DNA of 32,923 nucleotides, from NCBI GenBank assembly GCA_043777755.1, contig JAYWHK010000057.1, forward strand, positions 1 to 32,923. The letters are read 5' to 3'. Each line of letters opens with the position of its first letter. The stretch's first letter is position 1. Source of the DNA: CANHEE01 sp043777755 (GTDB lineage: Bacteria; Bacteroidota; Bacteroidia; Chitinophagales; Saprospiraceae). The translations under genes and the position numbers were made by a program. Below are positions 1-7,138 of this stretch, piece by piece. The notes beneath the pieces are model-generated. The model did not search any database. It saw nothing but the letters and a program-made list of their open reading frames with translations, and was not told the origin of the DNA.

Positions 1-15
1 CTCGCTTTTCTTCAT
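1..15 (-). CDS. Possible 5' end of a truncated CDS at the window edge
   Basis: Read leftwards from base 15 the sequence begins ATG AAG AAA AGC GAG (MKKSE) and runs off the window. A basic start of this kind is common for secreted proteins. A near-consensus -7 element (TATCCTTG) lies about 30 nt upstream. Five codons are too few to identify the product, so this is only a hint that a gene continues past the edge. Confidence 0.25.
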
Positions 16-252
16 TTTATATGGTATTTGAAATTTTTACAAGGATAAAAAATACATTTGTCGTATTTGCTTTTTACATTTGTGGAATTTTCGGAAATAT
101 TGTTCTAAAAGTTTATTATTGTTTGTAATTGTTGTATTGTTTTGGTTTTCAATTAGTTAGAACCATTTCAAACAATAGCAAACACTAAATAACTAAAAAA
201 ATGGTGTACTAAGTAGGCAACATTTTAACAATCCAACATTCTAACCAATACG

Positions 253-1302
253 TTACTCCTCTCTATCAAAATAAATTTTGTAAAAAGGTTTTCCTTTTTC
301 CTCATCAAAGCCACGCTCGATAAGGTCACGACGACCTTGTACATGGATTTGGAAATTCTCGTCCAATTGAATCACATTTTTGAAAACACGGCTTGATTTT
401 CTGACGGCTTGCTTGCTAATATCAAACTGACTTTCCAACGGAATCGCCTGATAATTGGCATATTCTGTAGTAAATTCTTTAAAAACCTCTTGTTGTTCGC
501 TGTCTTCAAAGAGCGTAGCGGCAAAATCGTCAATTTCAAAATTTTCATTTTCTTTAAAATAAAAAGAAGAACGATTCAGCAAATCAATCTTTTCGGTGGT
601 GTCCAAACCGAATTTTGCAGGTGCTTTTTGATTGATAAAATCACTCGCAATCGCCATGTAATGACGGGTATTAAAATAATTATCCTCTATTGGTTTAACG
701 CCCAAAAACTGCGTCAGCCACATCGAAGCCTCATCTTTCTTTTTTATAGTATCAAAGGTCAAAAGGCGATAGCCTTCCGCTTCGTCTGCACCCAAAACCA
801 AGGCTGCCATTGACAATTTGCCCGTCGTAATTCCTTCCATTACGCCCAACGCAAAGGCTTCCGAACTGCGCTCCACACGCAAATAAGCATCTTTTTGAAT
901 AATTTTAAAAATACCAATTGCTGGCATCATTTCCCCTTGTAATGAAACAGAATCAAACAAAACTGTAAAAAATTCCCCTCCTTTTACCTTGGGAGAAACC
1001 GAAAACTCATACATTCGTTGCGTCAAAAGTGCCGCTTGCTCAGAAAGCGATTCGGGATTCTCAAAAATCTGCATACAAGATTGATAGACAGCATTGTGGC
1101 TCAAATCTTCGTTGTGCGTAAAGTAAAAAAACTCTTCTAACTTCTCAAAGGGCTTTAAAAAACCGCTAATCAAAATCTCGTGTACGTATTCATTGACGCT
1201 CACTAAAGTAGTATTCGGAATCACAATTCCTTCGTTTAATTCCTTGTTTCCAGCCCAAGTAATTGACAAACGGACAACGTTTGTTTGAGAAAAATCTAAC
1301 AT
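253..1302 (-). CDS. Nucleoid-associated protein, NA37/NdpA (YejK-like) family
   Basis: A 349-residue soluble protein that I recognise as the Bacteroidota branch of the NA37 (NdpA/YejK) nucleoid-associated family. The recognisable layout is an N-terminal hydrophobic segment with GNKELNEGI (about residues 18-26), then LSEQAALLTQRMYEFS and KVKGGEFFTVLFD (about 86-117), and a mid-protein segment EAEGYRLLTFD followed by FLGVKPIEDN. Length is close to that usual for the family (roughly 335-350). There is no signal peptide or membrane segment, so it acts in the cytoplasm. Members associate with the nucleoid, but their biochemical role is poorly defined. It is the last gene of a four-gene minus-strand cluster and starts only 12 nt after the Nudix stop codon, so it is probably co-transcribed. 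No clear terminator follows it. Confidence 0.85.
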   Translation of the reverse strand: MLDFSQTNVVRLSITWAGNKELNEGIVIPNTTLVSVNEYVHEILISGFLKPFEKLEEFFYFTHNEDLSHNAVYQSCMQIFENPESLSEQAALLTQRMYEFSVSPKVKGGEFFTVLFDSVSLQGEMMPAIGIFKIIQKDAYLRVERSSEAFALGVMEGITTGKLSMAALVLGADEAEGYRLLTFDTIKKKDEASMWLTQFLGVKPIEDNYFNTRHYMAIASDFINQKAPAKFGLDTTEKIDLLNRSSFYFKENENFEIDDFAATLFEDSEQQEVFKEFTTEYANYQAIPLESQFDISKQAVRKSSRVFKNVIQLDENFQIHVQGRRDLIERGFDEEKGKPFYKIYFDREE

Positions 1303-1314
1303 ATAATTTATTTT

Positions 1315-1923
1315 TTATTTTGTAAAATTTCCGATTTTTACATTCCAATCGCCACTTTTTTGATTTGCAAAAAAAGTTTTTAATGTAAAAACATTTGAAG
1401 GGAAAGCAATTTCTTCCCAAGGGAAATTTGCTTCGTTAAAGAATTGAATTTCAGTCGTTTCTGGTGTCAAATGCCACGTAGGTTCTACCAATTCTACCAA
1501 AAAATGAATATGAACTTGATTGATATGAGGCACTGTAAAGACACTCAAAAGACTTTTGATATTGGCATTGATTCCAGATTCTTCTTTCGCTTCTCGAAGT
1601 GCGCCTTGCTCCACCGTTTCGTTGTTTTCCATAAAGCCGCCTAGAATATTCCAAAAACCATATTGCGGCTCAATTCCTCTTCGACAAAGCATTATTTCTC
1701 CGTTCCAAATAGGCAAGCAACCAACAATCACTCTCGGATTTTGATAGTGAACCACCTCGCAATTGTCACAGACAAAACGAGGTAAATGATCTCCTTCAAT
1801 ATTCTTGAAAGTAACTTTTGATGCGCAATTGGAACAGTATTTCAATGCTAAATATTGTTTAAATAGTTGTAAGTCAATATTTTTTGGGTTCTTCTTAGAC
1901 AAATAATGTTGGTGTATCTGCAA
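1315..1923 (-). CDS. Nudix hydrolase with N-terminal zinc ribbon
   Basis: The Nudix box G-x5-E-x7-REAKEESGI lies at residues 96-118 (G96, E102, R110, E111, E114, E115), all consensus positions for Mg-dependent hydrolysis of nucleoside-diphosphate-linked substrates. Before it is a four-cysteine zinc ribbon (C30/C33 and C52/C55) of the Nudix_N type found in ADP-ribose or NAD pyrophosphatases. The actual substrate cannot be read from sequence. The start is doubtful. The longest frame opens with TTG at 1923, overlapping the upstream methyltransferase by 29 nt. Another TTG at codon 27 (1845-1843), directly before KYCSNC, gives a 176-residue protein that begins where family members normally begin. 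No ATG lies upstream of the zinc ribbon. It is probably translated with the flanking genes as part of one transcript. Confidence 0.85.
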   Translation of the reverse strand: MQIHQHYLSKKNPKNIDLQLFKQYLALKYCSNCASKVTFKNIEGDHLPRFVCDNCEVVHYQNPRVIVGCLPIWNGEIMLCRRGIEPQYGFWNILGGFMENNETVEQGALREAKEESGINANIKSLLSVFTVPHINQVHIHFLVELVEPTWHLTPETTEIQFFNEANFPWEEIAFPSNVFTLKTFFANQKSGDWNVKIGNFTK

Positions 1924-2704
1924 TTAGTTTCACCCTTTTTCTCGCAATTTCGCAATATTCGGGGCTAATATCTGTACCTATATACTGTCGGCCCATTTCT
2001 GTTGCAACTCTTGCAACAGTTCCACTTCCACACATTGGGTCAAAAACAATGTCACCTTGATTAGTCCACGATTTTATATGGTCTCTAACCAATTCACAAG
2101 GAAATGGTGCTGGGTGTCCTTTTGCTTCTTGGTCTTCTTGTTTTTTGCCTACCACATATTCCCAAATATTTCCTTTTATTTTTTTGTCCTTTACAGGTTT
2201 CGCAAGTTTTTCTCTTATCTGCTCATTTTTTGAAAAATTTTTATAAGTCGTTCCATTCAATTCTAAACCTGCGTGCAAACAATCCACCATTAAGGGGTTG
2301 TGTATTTTCACTGTCCCTTTGCTAAAAACAAACATAAACTCAAATTCATTGTTGTAACGTTTCCTATAAATTTGTGGAATTGGATTTGTCTTACGAAAAA
2401 TCATTGTATCGTGAAGATTGAAGCCAATTTGTTGAAAATATAATGCTTGTTTAAAACTTGTTCCTGTTTCGTTACCTTCAATAGTTGCATCGTTCACGAC
2501 CCAAACAATAATACCACCTTGTTTGGTGACTCTGTATAACTCTTTTGCAATGTCTTCAAATGGAAAAACAAAGCCTTTGTAGTTTCTTAAATTATCATAA
2601 GGTGGTGAAGTAATAGTAAGGTCAATAACTTCATCATCAAATTCCTTCATTACTTCAACACAATTGCCTTCAATGATTTGGTTAATATATTTATCTAAAC
2701 TCAT
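1895..2704 (-). CDS. Type II DNA methyltransferase, class beta (N6-adenine/N4-cytosine), partner of HindIII-like endonuclease
   Basis: The catalytic motif IV TSPPY is near the N terminus (S33-P34-P35-Y36). The SAM-binding motif I DPMCGSGT is near the C terminus (222-229) and is followed by GTDISPEYCEIA. This IV-before-I order defines class-beta amino-methyltransferases. At 269 residues it is complete for a single-domain type II enzyme. SPPY occurs in both N4-cytosine and N6-adenine enzymes. Because the gene starts 5 nt after a HindIII-family endonuclease, I infer it methylates adenine in AAGCTT. Its last 29 nt overlap the longest Nudix frame, so all three genes are packed as one unit. It would protect host DNA from the endonuclease. 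Confidence 0.9.
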   Translation of the reverse strand: MSLDKYINQIIEGNCVEVMKEFDDEVIDLTITSPPYDNLRNYKGFVFPFEDIAKELYRVTKQGGIIVWVVNDATIEGNETGTSFKQALYFQQIGFNLHDTMIFRKTNPIPQIYRKRYNNEFEFMFVFSKGTVKIHNPLMVDCLHAGLELNGTTYKNFSKNEQIREKLAKPVKDKKIKGNIWEYVVGKKQEDQEAKGHPAPFPCELVRDHIKSWTNQGDIVFDPMCGSGTVARVATEMGRQYIGTDISPEYCEIARKRVKLIADTPTLFV

Positions 2705-2709
2705 TTTCT

Positions 2710-3624
2710 TTATTTTAGTGTGAATAATCCGTTGTCAGAGATTGCATTGATTGTCTTTATTCTACTTTCAATTTTGTGAACTTTGATTAATTCCTTCAAT
2801 GCTTCTTTATGGCTCATTCGCATAATTTTTTCTCTTTCTTGTGCCAAAAATGTTAGTGCTTCTTCTTTTGCAATAGCAATACTCTCTGTTGCAACACCTT
2901 TTTCAATGTCCCAAAGTGGCTGAATTTTCTTTGAAAAAGAAAGAATTACTTTGTTTATTGCTAACCAATAATCAGTAGCATTTTTTGAAGGATTGAGCGC
3001 TTGAATTGTCTCAAATATTTTCTTTAAAAGTTGTTGTACTTTTGCCTGTCCTTCAACTTCTGAATAGGATAGAAGTAACGCCAAATGTGAATATGTAAAT
3101 ATACAAACGTTTTGAGTCGTGGCTTGTTGGTAAATTTGACTTGAAGAAGTTGGAAGTTGATAAATCGGGCAAACAACCATTGCATAAGGTTTTCCACGTT
3201 TCCAACCGTGCATTGCTTGAACTTTAAAGTCTTTTTGATTTTTAGCTGTTCGGCTTAACCTGAATGCTTTTGCATCAGCTACAAAACTATAATCTTTTGC
3301 AAATGCTTCAACGTCTGCCGCATCAGCTCTTTCTTTTAGCACTAAACTTTTAAGTCCCAATGCTGTGTAAGCCAAAGAAAGCAAACAGTCTGTATATTTT
3401 GAGTATAATTTTTCTTCGCTCGTGTCGTGTCCATAGCTTTCTGGGATATTTGCACAAAGTCGTAAATGGTCAATAAGCGAAGTATTTCCATTTTTCTTAA
3501 TTTCAACTTCTAATTCTTTTTCTAACTTTTCGGCGTCATTGCCAAAGTTGCCACTCAATTTTCGGATTTCTTCAACCCAAAATTCTCGTCTTTTTATTGC
3601 TTTATCCGAAATTATTTTGTCCAT
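2710..3624 (-). CDS. Type II restriction endonuclease, HindIII family (predicted A^AGCTT)
   Basis: A 304-residue protein closely resembling HindIII (300 residues). The block VADAKAFRLSRTAKNQKDFK at 115-134 differs from my memory of HindIII at one position in this stretch, and EKLYSKYTDC and the ERADAADV region also align. The likely PD-(D/E)XK residues are E98, D117 and K119, equivalent to HindIII E86, D108 and K110. All are present, so the enzyme looks intact. Because the central core is so similar I infer the same target, AAGCTT. The gene is promoter-proximal, with its methyltransferase 5 nt downstream. A TATCTTTG -7 element lies about 25 nt before the ATG inside an inverted repeat. The high similarity to a Haemophilus enzyme suggests horizontal acquisition. 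Confidence 0.93.
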   Translation of the reverse strand: MDKIISDKAIKRREFWVEEIRKLSGNFGNDAEKLEKELEVEIKKNGNTSLIDHLRLCANIPESYGHDTSEEKLYSKYTDCLLSLAYTALGLKSLVLKERADAADVEAFAKDYSFVADAKAFRLSRTAKNQKDFKVQAMHGWKRGKPYAMVVCPIYQLPTSSSQIYQQATTQNVCIFTYSHLALLLSYSEVEGQAKVQQLLKKIFETIQALNPSKNATDYWLAINKVILSFSKKIQPLWDIEKGVATESIAIAKEEALTFLAQEREKIMRMSHKEALKELIKVHKIESRIKTINAISDNGLFTLK

Positions 3625-3640
3625 TTATTATTTTTCAAAT

Positions 3641-3662
3641 TTTGAGTTCAAAGATACTCAAA
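3641..3662 (-). promoter_or_regulatory. Promoter -7 element inside an operator-like inverted repeat, endonuclease gene
   Basis: Arms TTTGAGT (3641-3647) and ACTCAAA (3656-3662) flank 8 nt. On the minus strand the Bacteroidota -7 motif TATCTTTG occupies 3649-3656, within this repeat, and the endonuclease ATG is at 3624. No -33 TTTG is seen at the usual distance, which fits a promoter that is weak or under control. The -7 call is fairly firm; the operator role is inferred from position only. Confidence 0.5.
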
Positions 3663-3762
3663 TTATTAGTAAAGTTGGTTAGAATTGTTTGTTAAACTAT
3701 TGAGCTTGGAACGTCTGTCTATTGGTATTACCACCAACTTTTTGATTTACAATAGTTTAAAA

Positions 3763-4638
3763 CTATATCTTCGGAAAATTTCTCAAATGCTCAAAAACAT
3801 AACCTTTTTGTTGTAAAAGTGTAACCAAACGAGCAATTTCTAACTTTTTTTGGAACATTCTTTCATGTAAAAGCAAAACGCAATGGTTTTTCACAAAAGT
3901 ATCATTGTTTTTAATACGAGATTCAATATCTGCCAAAACTTCTTCTGCACTTCCTTTCGGCGCACCATTTCGGTAGCTAAATTCCCACTCAGAATCCCAA
4001 CCAAAAATACGAAAACCTTTGTCTTTTAACAATGTTGCAGCATTTTTTCTTGTCGTTTGTACATTTTTTTGACGACCATTCAGCATCCAAGCGGGGCTTC
4101 CAGGAAAACGAGCAATCGAGTTGGTCAAATTCAGCGTAACAATATTTTTGTAAAAATCCATCAAAACACCATTAGGATTTTTGTAAAAATGCTCATAACG
4201 ATTGTTCGCATGACTGTAGGAATGGTTGCACATTTCAATCAATGAATTGTTGCGATACTCTGCAAACTCTTTGTCAAAAGCCTTGTATTCCATATTTCTT
4301 CCAACCAAAAAAACCGTCATTTTGACATTTTTATCTTTTGCCAAATTCAGAATGTCATCTGAATAGCTCGAAGGTCCATCGTCCACCGTAAAATAGATGT
4401 ATTTCGTAGATTTTGAAGGAGAATCCAAAGAAACATTCACCGTTCTGACACTATCCAAAGGCACATAATCACTTGGCACAACGTTGGTGTCTTGCGACGG
4501 ATTCGTTGCTACCTTAGCATTTTCTGTTGAGAGAGAAGGCTGAGTATTTTGATTTTTTGAAAAAAACTTATCGCTCTCCGAACAAGCGAAAAAAGTTAAA
4601 CTAAATGCAATGAGGTAAAGAAAACGATGTTTCATCAT
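3763..4638 (-). CDS. NodB-type polysaccharide deacetylase, lipoprotein
   Basis: The protein starts with a lipoprotein signal peptide (hydrophobic core 6-17, lipobox ending at C19) and a Ser/Asn/Thr-rich linker to about residue 75. The NodB domain follows with all catalytic motifs: TVDDGP with D86-D87, the metal pair H139 and H143 in HSYSH, RFPGSP from R177, D215 in FGWDSE, and LLLH with H259. Family members remove N- or O-acetyl groups from peptidoglycan, chitin-like or exopolysaccharide chains. Location would be the periplasmic face of a membrane, or the cell surface. The substrate is not evident. It lies between two DNA-methyltransferase loci on the same strand, with 138 nt to the endonuclease start, and has no obvious functional tie to them. 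Confidence 0.87.
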   Translation of the reverse strand: MMKHRFLYLIAFSLTFFACSESDKFFSKNQNTQPSLSTENAKVATNPSQDTNVVPSDYVPLDSVRTVNVSLDSPSKSTKYIYFTVDDGPSSYSDDILNLAKDKNVKMTVFLVGRNMEYKAFDKEFAEYRNNSLIEMCNHSYSHANNRYEHFYKNPNGVLMDFYKNIVTLNLTNSIARFPGSPAWMLNGRQKNVQTTRKNAATLLKDKGFRIFGWDSEWEFSYRNGAPKGSAEEVLADIESRIKNNDTFVKNHCVLLLHERMFQKKLEIARLVTLLQQKGYVFEHLRNFPKI

Positions 4639-4759
4639 AGTTAATATAAAAAACAGTTACAAAAAATTTATCTAATACTGTGTTAAAAAATGGTTTAAGT
4701 ATCTACTTTAATAAGTGTAAAATGCCTTATTTCACCAATATCCTATTACTTTTATGGGC

Positions 4760-5024
4760 TTACTTGGCTACAAAAATAATGTCTGCCAATGCTGTAAAAG
4801 GTTGTGGTTTGCCTTTAAATTCAAATGTAACTTTTAGGTCGTCAATTTTCTTATTTTTAAAATTGTCTAAATATGTGAGTATTGTTGGTTTTAAGGAATT
4901 CTGTTATGAGTTCTTTTCTAACAATTGATTTAGTTTTAAGCCATAATAATCCCATTTTGTCTTGACTAAATTCTTCTAATTTTTCACTTTCGTGTAGCTT
5001 CTTCCAATATTTAAAATCCTTCAT
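4760..5024 (-). pseudogene. Frameshifted small ORF downstream of the D12 methyltransferase
   Basis: An ATG at 5024 overlaps the methyltransferase end by 14 nt and opens a 55-codon frame (MKDFKYWKKLHESEKLEEFS...) that stops at 4857. A different frame from about 4903 to 4760 continues as plausible protein (TILTYLDNFKNKKIDDLKV..., ending IIFVAK). Removing one T from the TTTT run at 4889-4892 joins them into a single product of about 87 residues. I recognise no family. It could be the remnant or small partner of a restriction system served by the methyltransferase, a true pseudogene, or a homopolymer sequencing error in an intact gene. Confidence 0.5.
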
Positions 5025-6120
5025 TTACTAACTGTTGTTTATGAATATTTGAAACAATGTATTTTTTTTTAGGGCTACAAACAAATAGTATTTCTTGGCT
5101 ACCCGCTACACTTCCTTTTCCACCCCTAGCATTTTGATAGGTCTTGGCTTCAATTTTTACATTTCTATATTTTGAAATTAATTTTTCAAACTCTTCAACT
5201 CCTGGATAGCTTCTGTTATTATAACTGATCAACCAATTTGGAATGTTCTCCGATAATTCAAATAATTTTTCAAACGAAGATATTACATCTCTTTTTTTGT
5301 CAAAACCACTAAAACGTTGAGGTTCATATCTTTTTATACCATTTATAAACTCTTTATCTTTCCAATATTCCGTGTAAGTTTCTAACAAATGATAAAAACC
5401 TTGATAATCAGCATGACTATCACAATAAGGTGGGTCAAAATAAGCTAAATCTACATTTTCAATATTGGGTAATAGTTCTAAAATATTTTGATTATAACTT
5501 TTGTTGTCTTGTTTATTGTCAAAAATTGAATTATTGTATTTTGGCAAAAGTTCTTCAAAAATATCGTTAATTGGTCTTACCAAACTTCTATTTCTTTTTA
5601 TTCTTTCTGGGTCATTTGCATACACTAATGCCTGTGTATGTCCAAAATGTCCCATTGTTATTTTTCTTGTCATGCTGCGATTAATTACAGTATAAGCAAG
5701 TGATTGTTTAAATTCATTGTCAAGCAATGGAATGTTTGCTCTAAAATTGTCTAAAAATTCTGCCTCTTCTTTTTCAAAAAAAACGTTTGCAAAAACATCT
5801 TCAATTAGCCTAAATTCATCTTTATTAGATGCGGGTTGAGAAAGTAGTTGTAAATCGTTTGTACTTAACTTTGTGTCGTTATTTTCAATTAACGCTTTCC
5901 CTATTTGATTGTTAAAATTTAAAAAGTCATTTGTAATTACCTTATAACCAAGTTGTTTAAATAAATAAGCAACAGATTGAGAACCCGCATAAGCGTCAAT
6001 TGCAGTTTTGGTGTTTTTGGGTATGAACTGATTTATCCAAGATAAAAGCGTATATTTTGCGCCCAAATATTGAGGTTCTGGAAATTGATAATTAAAATAT
6101 TGATATTCTTCAAAAAGCAT
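5011..6120 (-). CDS. DNA adenine-N6 methyltransferase, D12 class (Dam-like)
   Basis: The N terminus has YLGAK (18-22), the D12-class motif X region that contacts SAM. Motif I follows as DAYAGSQSV (42-50), and the catalytic motif IV is DPPY at 229-232 in AYFDPPYC. The order X-I-IV and the NNRSYPG segment near 304 fit class-alpha D12 adenine methyltransferases (Dam, DpnM and relatives). At 369 residues it is longer than Dam (about 280), the extra length lying mainly between motifs I and IV where target recognition resides. The recognition sequence cannot be predicted. No full-length endonuclease lies beside it. A short frameshifted ORF overlaps its 3' end by 14 nt. It is either a solitary methyltransferase or the surviving half of a decayed R-M pair. 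Confidence 0.9.
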   Translation of the reverse strand: MLFEEYQYFNYQFPEPQYLGAKYTLLSWINQFIPKNTKTAIDAYAGSQSVAYLFKQLGYKVITNDFLNFNNQIGKALIENNDTKLSTNDLQLLSQPASNKDEFRLIEDVFANVFFEKEEAEFLDNFRANIPLLDNEFKQSLAYTVINRSMTRKITMGHFGHTQALVYANDPERIKRNRSLVRPINDIFEELLPKYNNSIFDNKQDNKSYNQNILELLPNIENVDLAYFDPPYCDSHADYQGFYHLLETYTEYWKDKEFINGIKRYEPQRFSGFDKKRDVISSFEKLFELSENIPNWLISYNNRSYPGVEEFEKLISKYRNVKIEAKTYQNARGGKGSVAGSQEILFVCSPKKKYIVSNIHKQQLVNEGF

Positions 6121-6147
6121 ATTTTAAATTTCTATATTGAAATGCCA

Positions 6148-6155
6148 CAAAATTA
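6148..6155 (-). promoter_or_regulatory. -7 promoter element for the D12 methyltransferase
   Basis: On the minus strand the octamer is TAATTTTG, matching TAnnTTTG, 27 nt before the ATG at 6120. A second match, TAACTTTG, lies further upstream at 6260-6267 and could give a longer leader. Neither has a clear -33 TTTG at 19-20 nt. The 233-nt gap 6121-6353 holds nothing else I can name. Confidence 0.45.
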
Positions 6156-6353
6156 ATCTTTTCTTATTGATTTATATAACGTACTAAATGTTTCCTGTGT
6201 CAGTTACGACATTGCGCAGATTTTACTCTTCCAGCTGTATTTTAAATTAAAATCTCCTACAAAGTTATGACAAGATTTGATTTTATTTGCCTTTTTTAAT
6301 GAGAAAATAAAAAAAAACACCATTTTTTGCAACTTGGCTGGCGGCTCAGGTTT

Positions 6354-7028
6354 TTAGATACTTTGATACGGCAACCAATTTCCTTCCCAATCATAAAATT
6401 CCAAGCCTTTAAATTGTTTTTTGTAATCATAATGCGAAGCAATATCATGGGCATAACCCAAATAGACATATTGTTTTTGATGTTCCAAAGCGAACATAAT
6501 TTCGGCTAAAAGGGTATGTAATCCTGGGCTTTTTTTAGAAAAATCAGTATCAAAAGTAGCGTAAATACTTGAAATAGAATGATTTGCAACATCGAAATAA
6601 CTCATCGCATACAATTGATGATGCTCATCATATAAGGCACATTCAAGTGCCATACAAGGCACTACGCCAGGAGCTTCGCCTAAAAAATCACTTAGTTTTT
6701 CAGGAATATTGTGATGGAAACGTAGAATATGTTTTTGAAATATTGCTTCTCGTTCTGCATCAATCACAATAGCTTGGTATTTGATGCTCGTATTTTTTTC
6801 TCGACGCAACAATTTCAAATGATGTTTAGAAAAAGTAAATTTTTCCAAATTAATCCGAAGCGGTACAATATGTATCAAGGCATTTCCTTCGGGGTGAATA
6901 TCCAAGCGATTCCTAAAAAAAACAGCACCAAAATGCCGCCAAGCATCAGCCAACAACATATCCATCTGTTCTGCGCTGGCATGCTTCAAAATGCCTTCTT
7001 TGAAATCTTCGAGGTAATTGGCTTTCAT
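6354..7028 (-). CDS. ATE/Bpt-like arginyl- or leucyl-tRNA-protein transferase
   Basis: The C-terminal two thirds match the ATE_C fold of aminoacyl-tRNA-protein transferases, which add Arg or Leu to protein N termini in the N-degron pathway. Key blocks are SYFDVANHSISSIYATFD (143-160), SPGLHTLLAEI (167-177), YVYLGY (187-192) and DYKKQFKGLE (201-210). An AWRHFG segment (29-34) recalls the conserved GWRRFG of the N-terminal region. The N-terminal cysteine motif of classical ATE1/Bpt is absent: the only cysteines are C125 and C130. At 224 residues it is shorter than Bpt (about 240-250) and resembles the compact Bacteroidota form. It is cytoplasmic. It is transcribed divergently from the permease gene through an overlapping promoter region. 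Amino-acid specificity is unknown. Confidence 0.75.
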   Translation of the reverse strand: MKANYLEDFKEGILKHASAEQMDMLLADAWRHFGAVFFRNRLDIHPEGNALIHIVPLRINLEKFTFSKHHLKLLRREKNTSIKYQAIVIDAEREAIFQKHILRFHHNIPEKLSDFLGEAPGVVPCMALECALYDEHHQLYAMSYFDVANHSISSIYATFDTDFSKKSPGLHTLLAEIMFALEHQKQYVYLGYAHDIASHYDYKKQFKGLEFYDWEGNWLPYQSI

Positions 7029-7084
7029 ATAAAAAATAAGGTGAATTAAAGATTACTTATTAGGCAAAGGTGTCTATTTTTTTG

Positions 7085-7116
7085 CAAATATAATAATTTT
7101 GTTTGCTGAAAACAAA
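7085..7116 (-). promoter_or_regulatory. Promoter of the ATE/Bpt-like gene
   Basis: On the minus strand, -33 TTTG (7113-7116) and -7 TATATTTG (7085-7092) are separated by 20 nt, the Bacteroidota sigma-ABfr arrangement. The gene starts at 7028, leaving a leader of about 50 nt. The site interleaves with the opposite-facing permease promoter. Confidence 0.7.
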
Positions 7117-7128
7117 ATCGTAGCTTTG
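7098..7128 (+). promoter_or_regulatory. Promoter of the LolC/E-like permease gene
   Basis: -33 TTTG (7098-7101) and -7 TAGCTTTG (7121-7128) with a 19-nt spacer. The ATG at 7139 is only 10 nt beyond the -7 element, so the mRNA should have almost no 5' leader. Confidence 0.72.
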
Positions 7129-7138
7129 CAAAAAAAAT

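Noticed and set aside
21..128. 35-codon plus-strand hydrophobic ORF near the left edge
   Set aside because: Short, no promoter or ribosome-binding context, and AT-rich DNA gives such frames by chance. 16-252 otherwise shows nothing I can support.
409..813. 134-codon plus-strand ORF inside the NA37 gene
   Set aside because: Lies fully antisense to a recognisable family member; composition is that of a shadow frame.
4680..4928. 82-codon plus-strand ORF between the deacetylase and the D12 methyltransferase
   Set aside because: Antisense to the frameshifted ORF 4760-5024, whose joined translation looks more protein-like and which overlaps the methyltransferase as a partner gene would.
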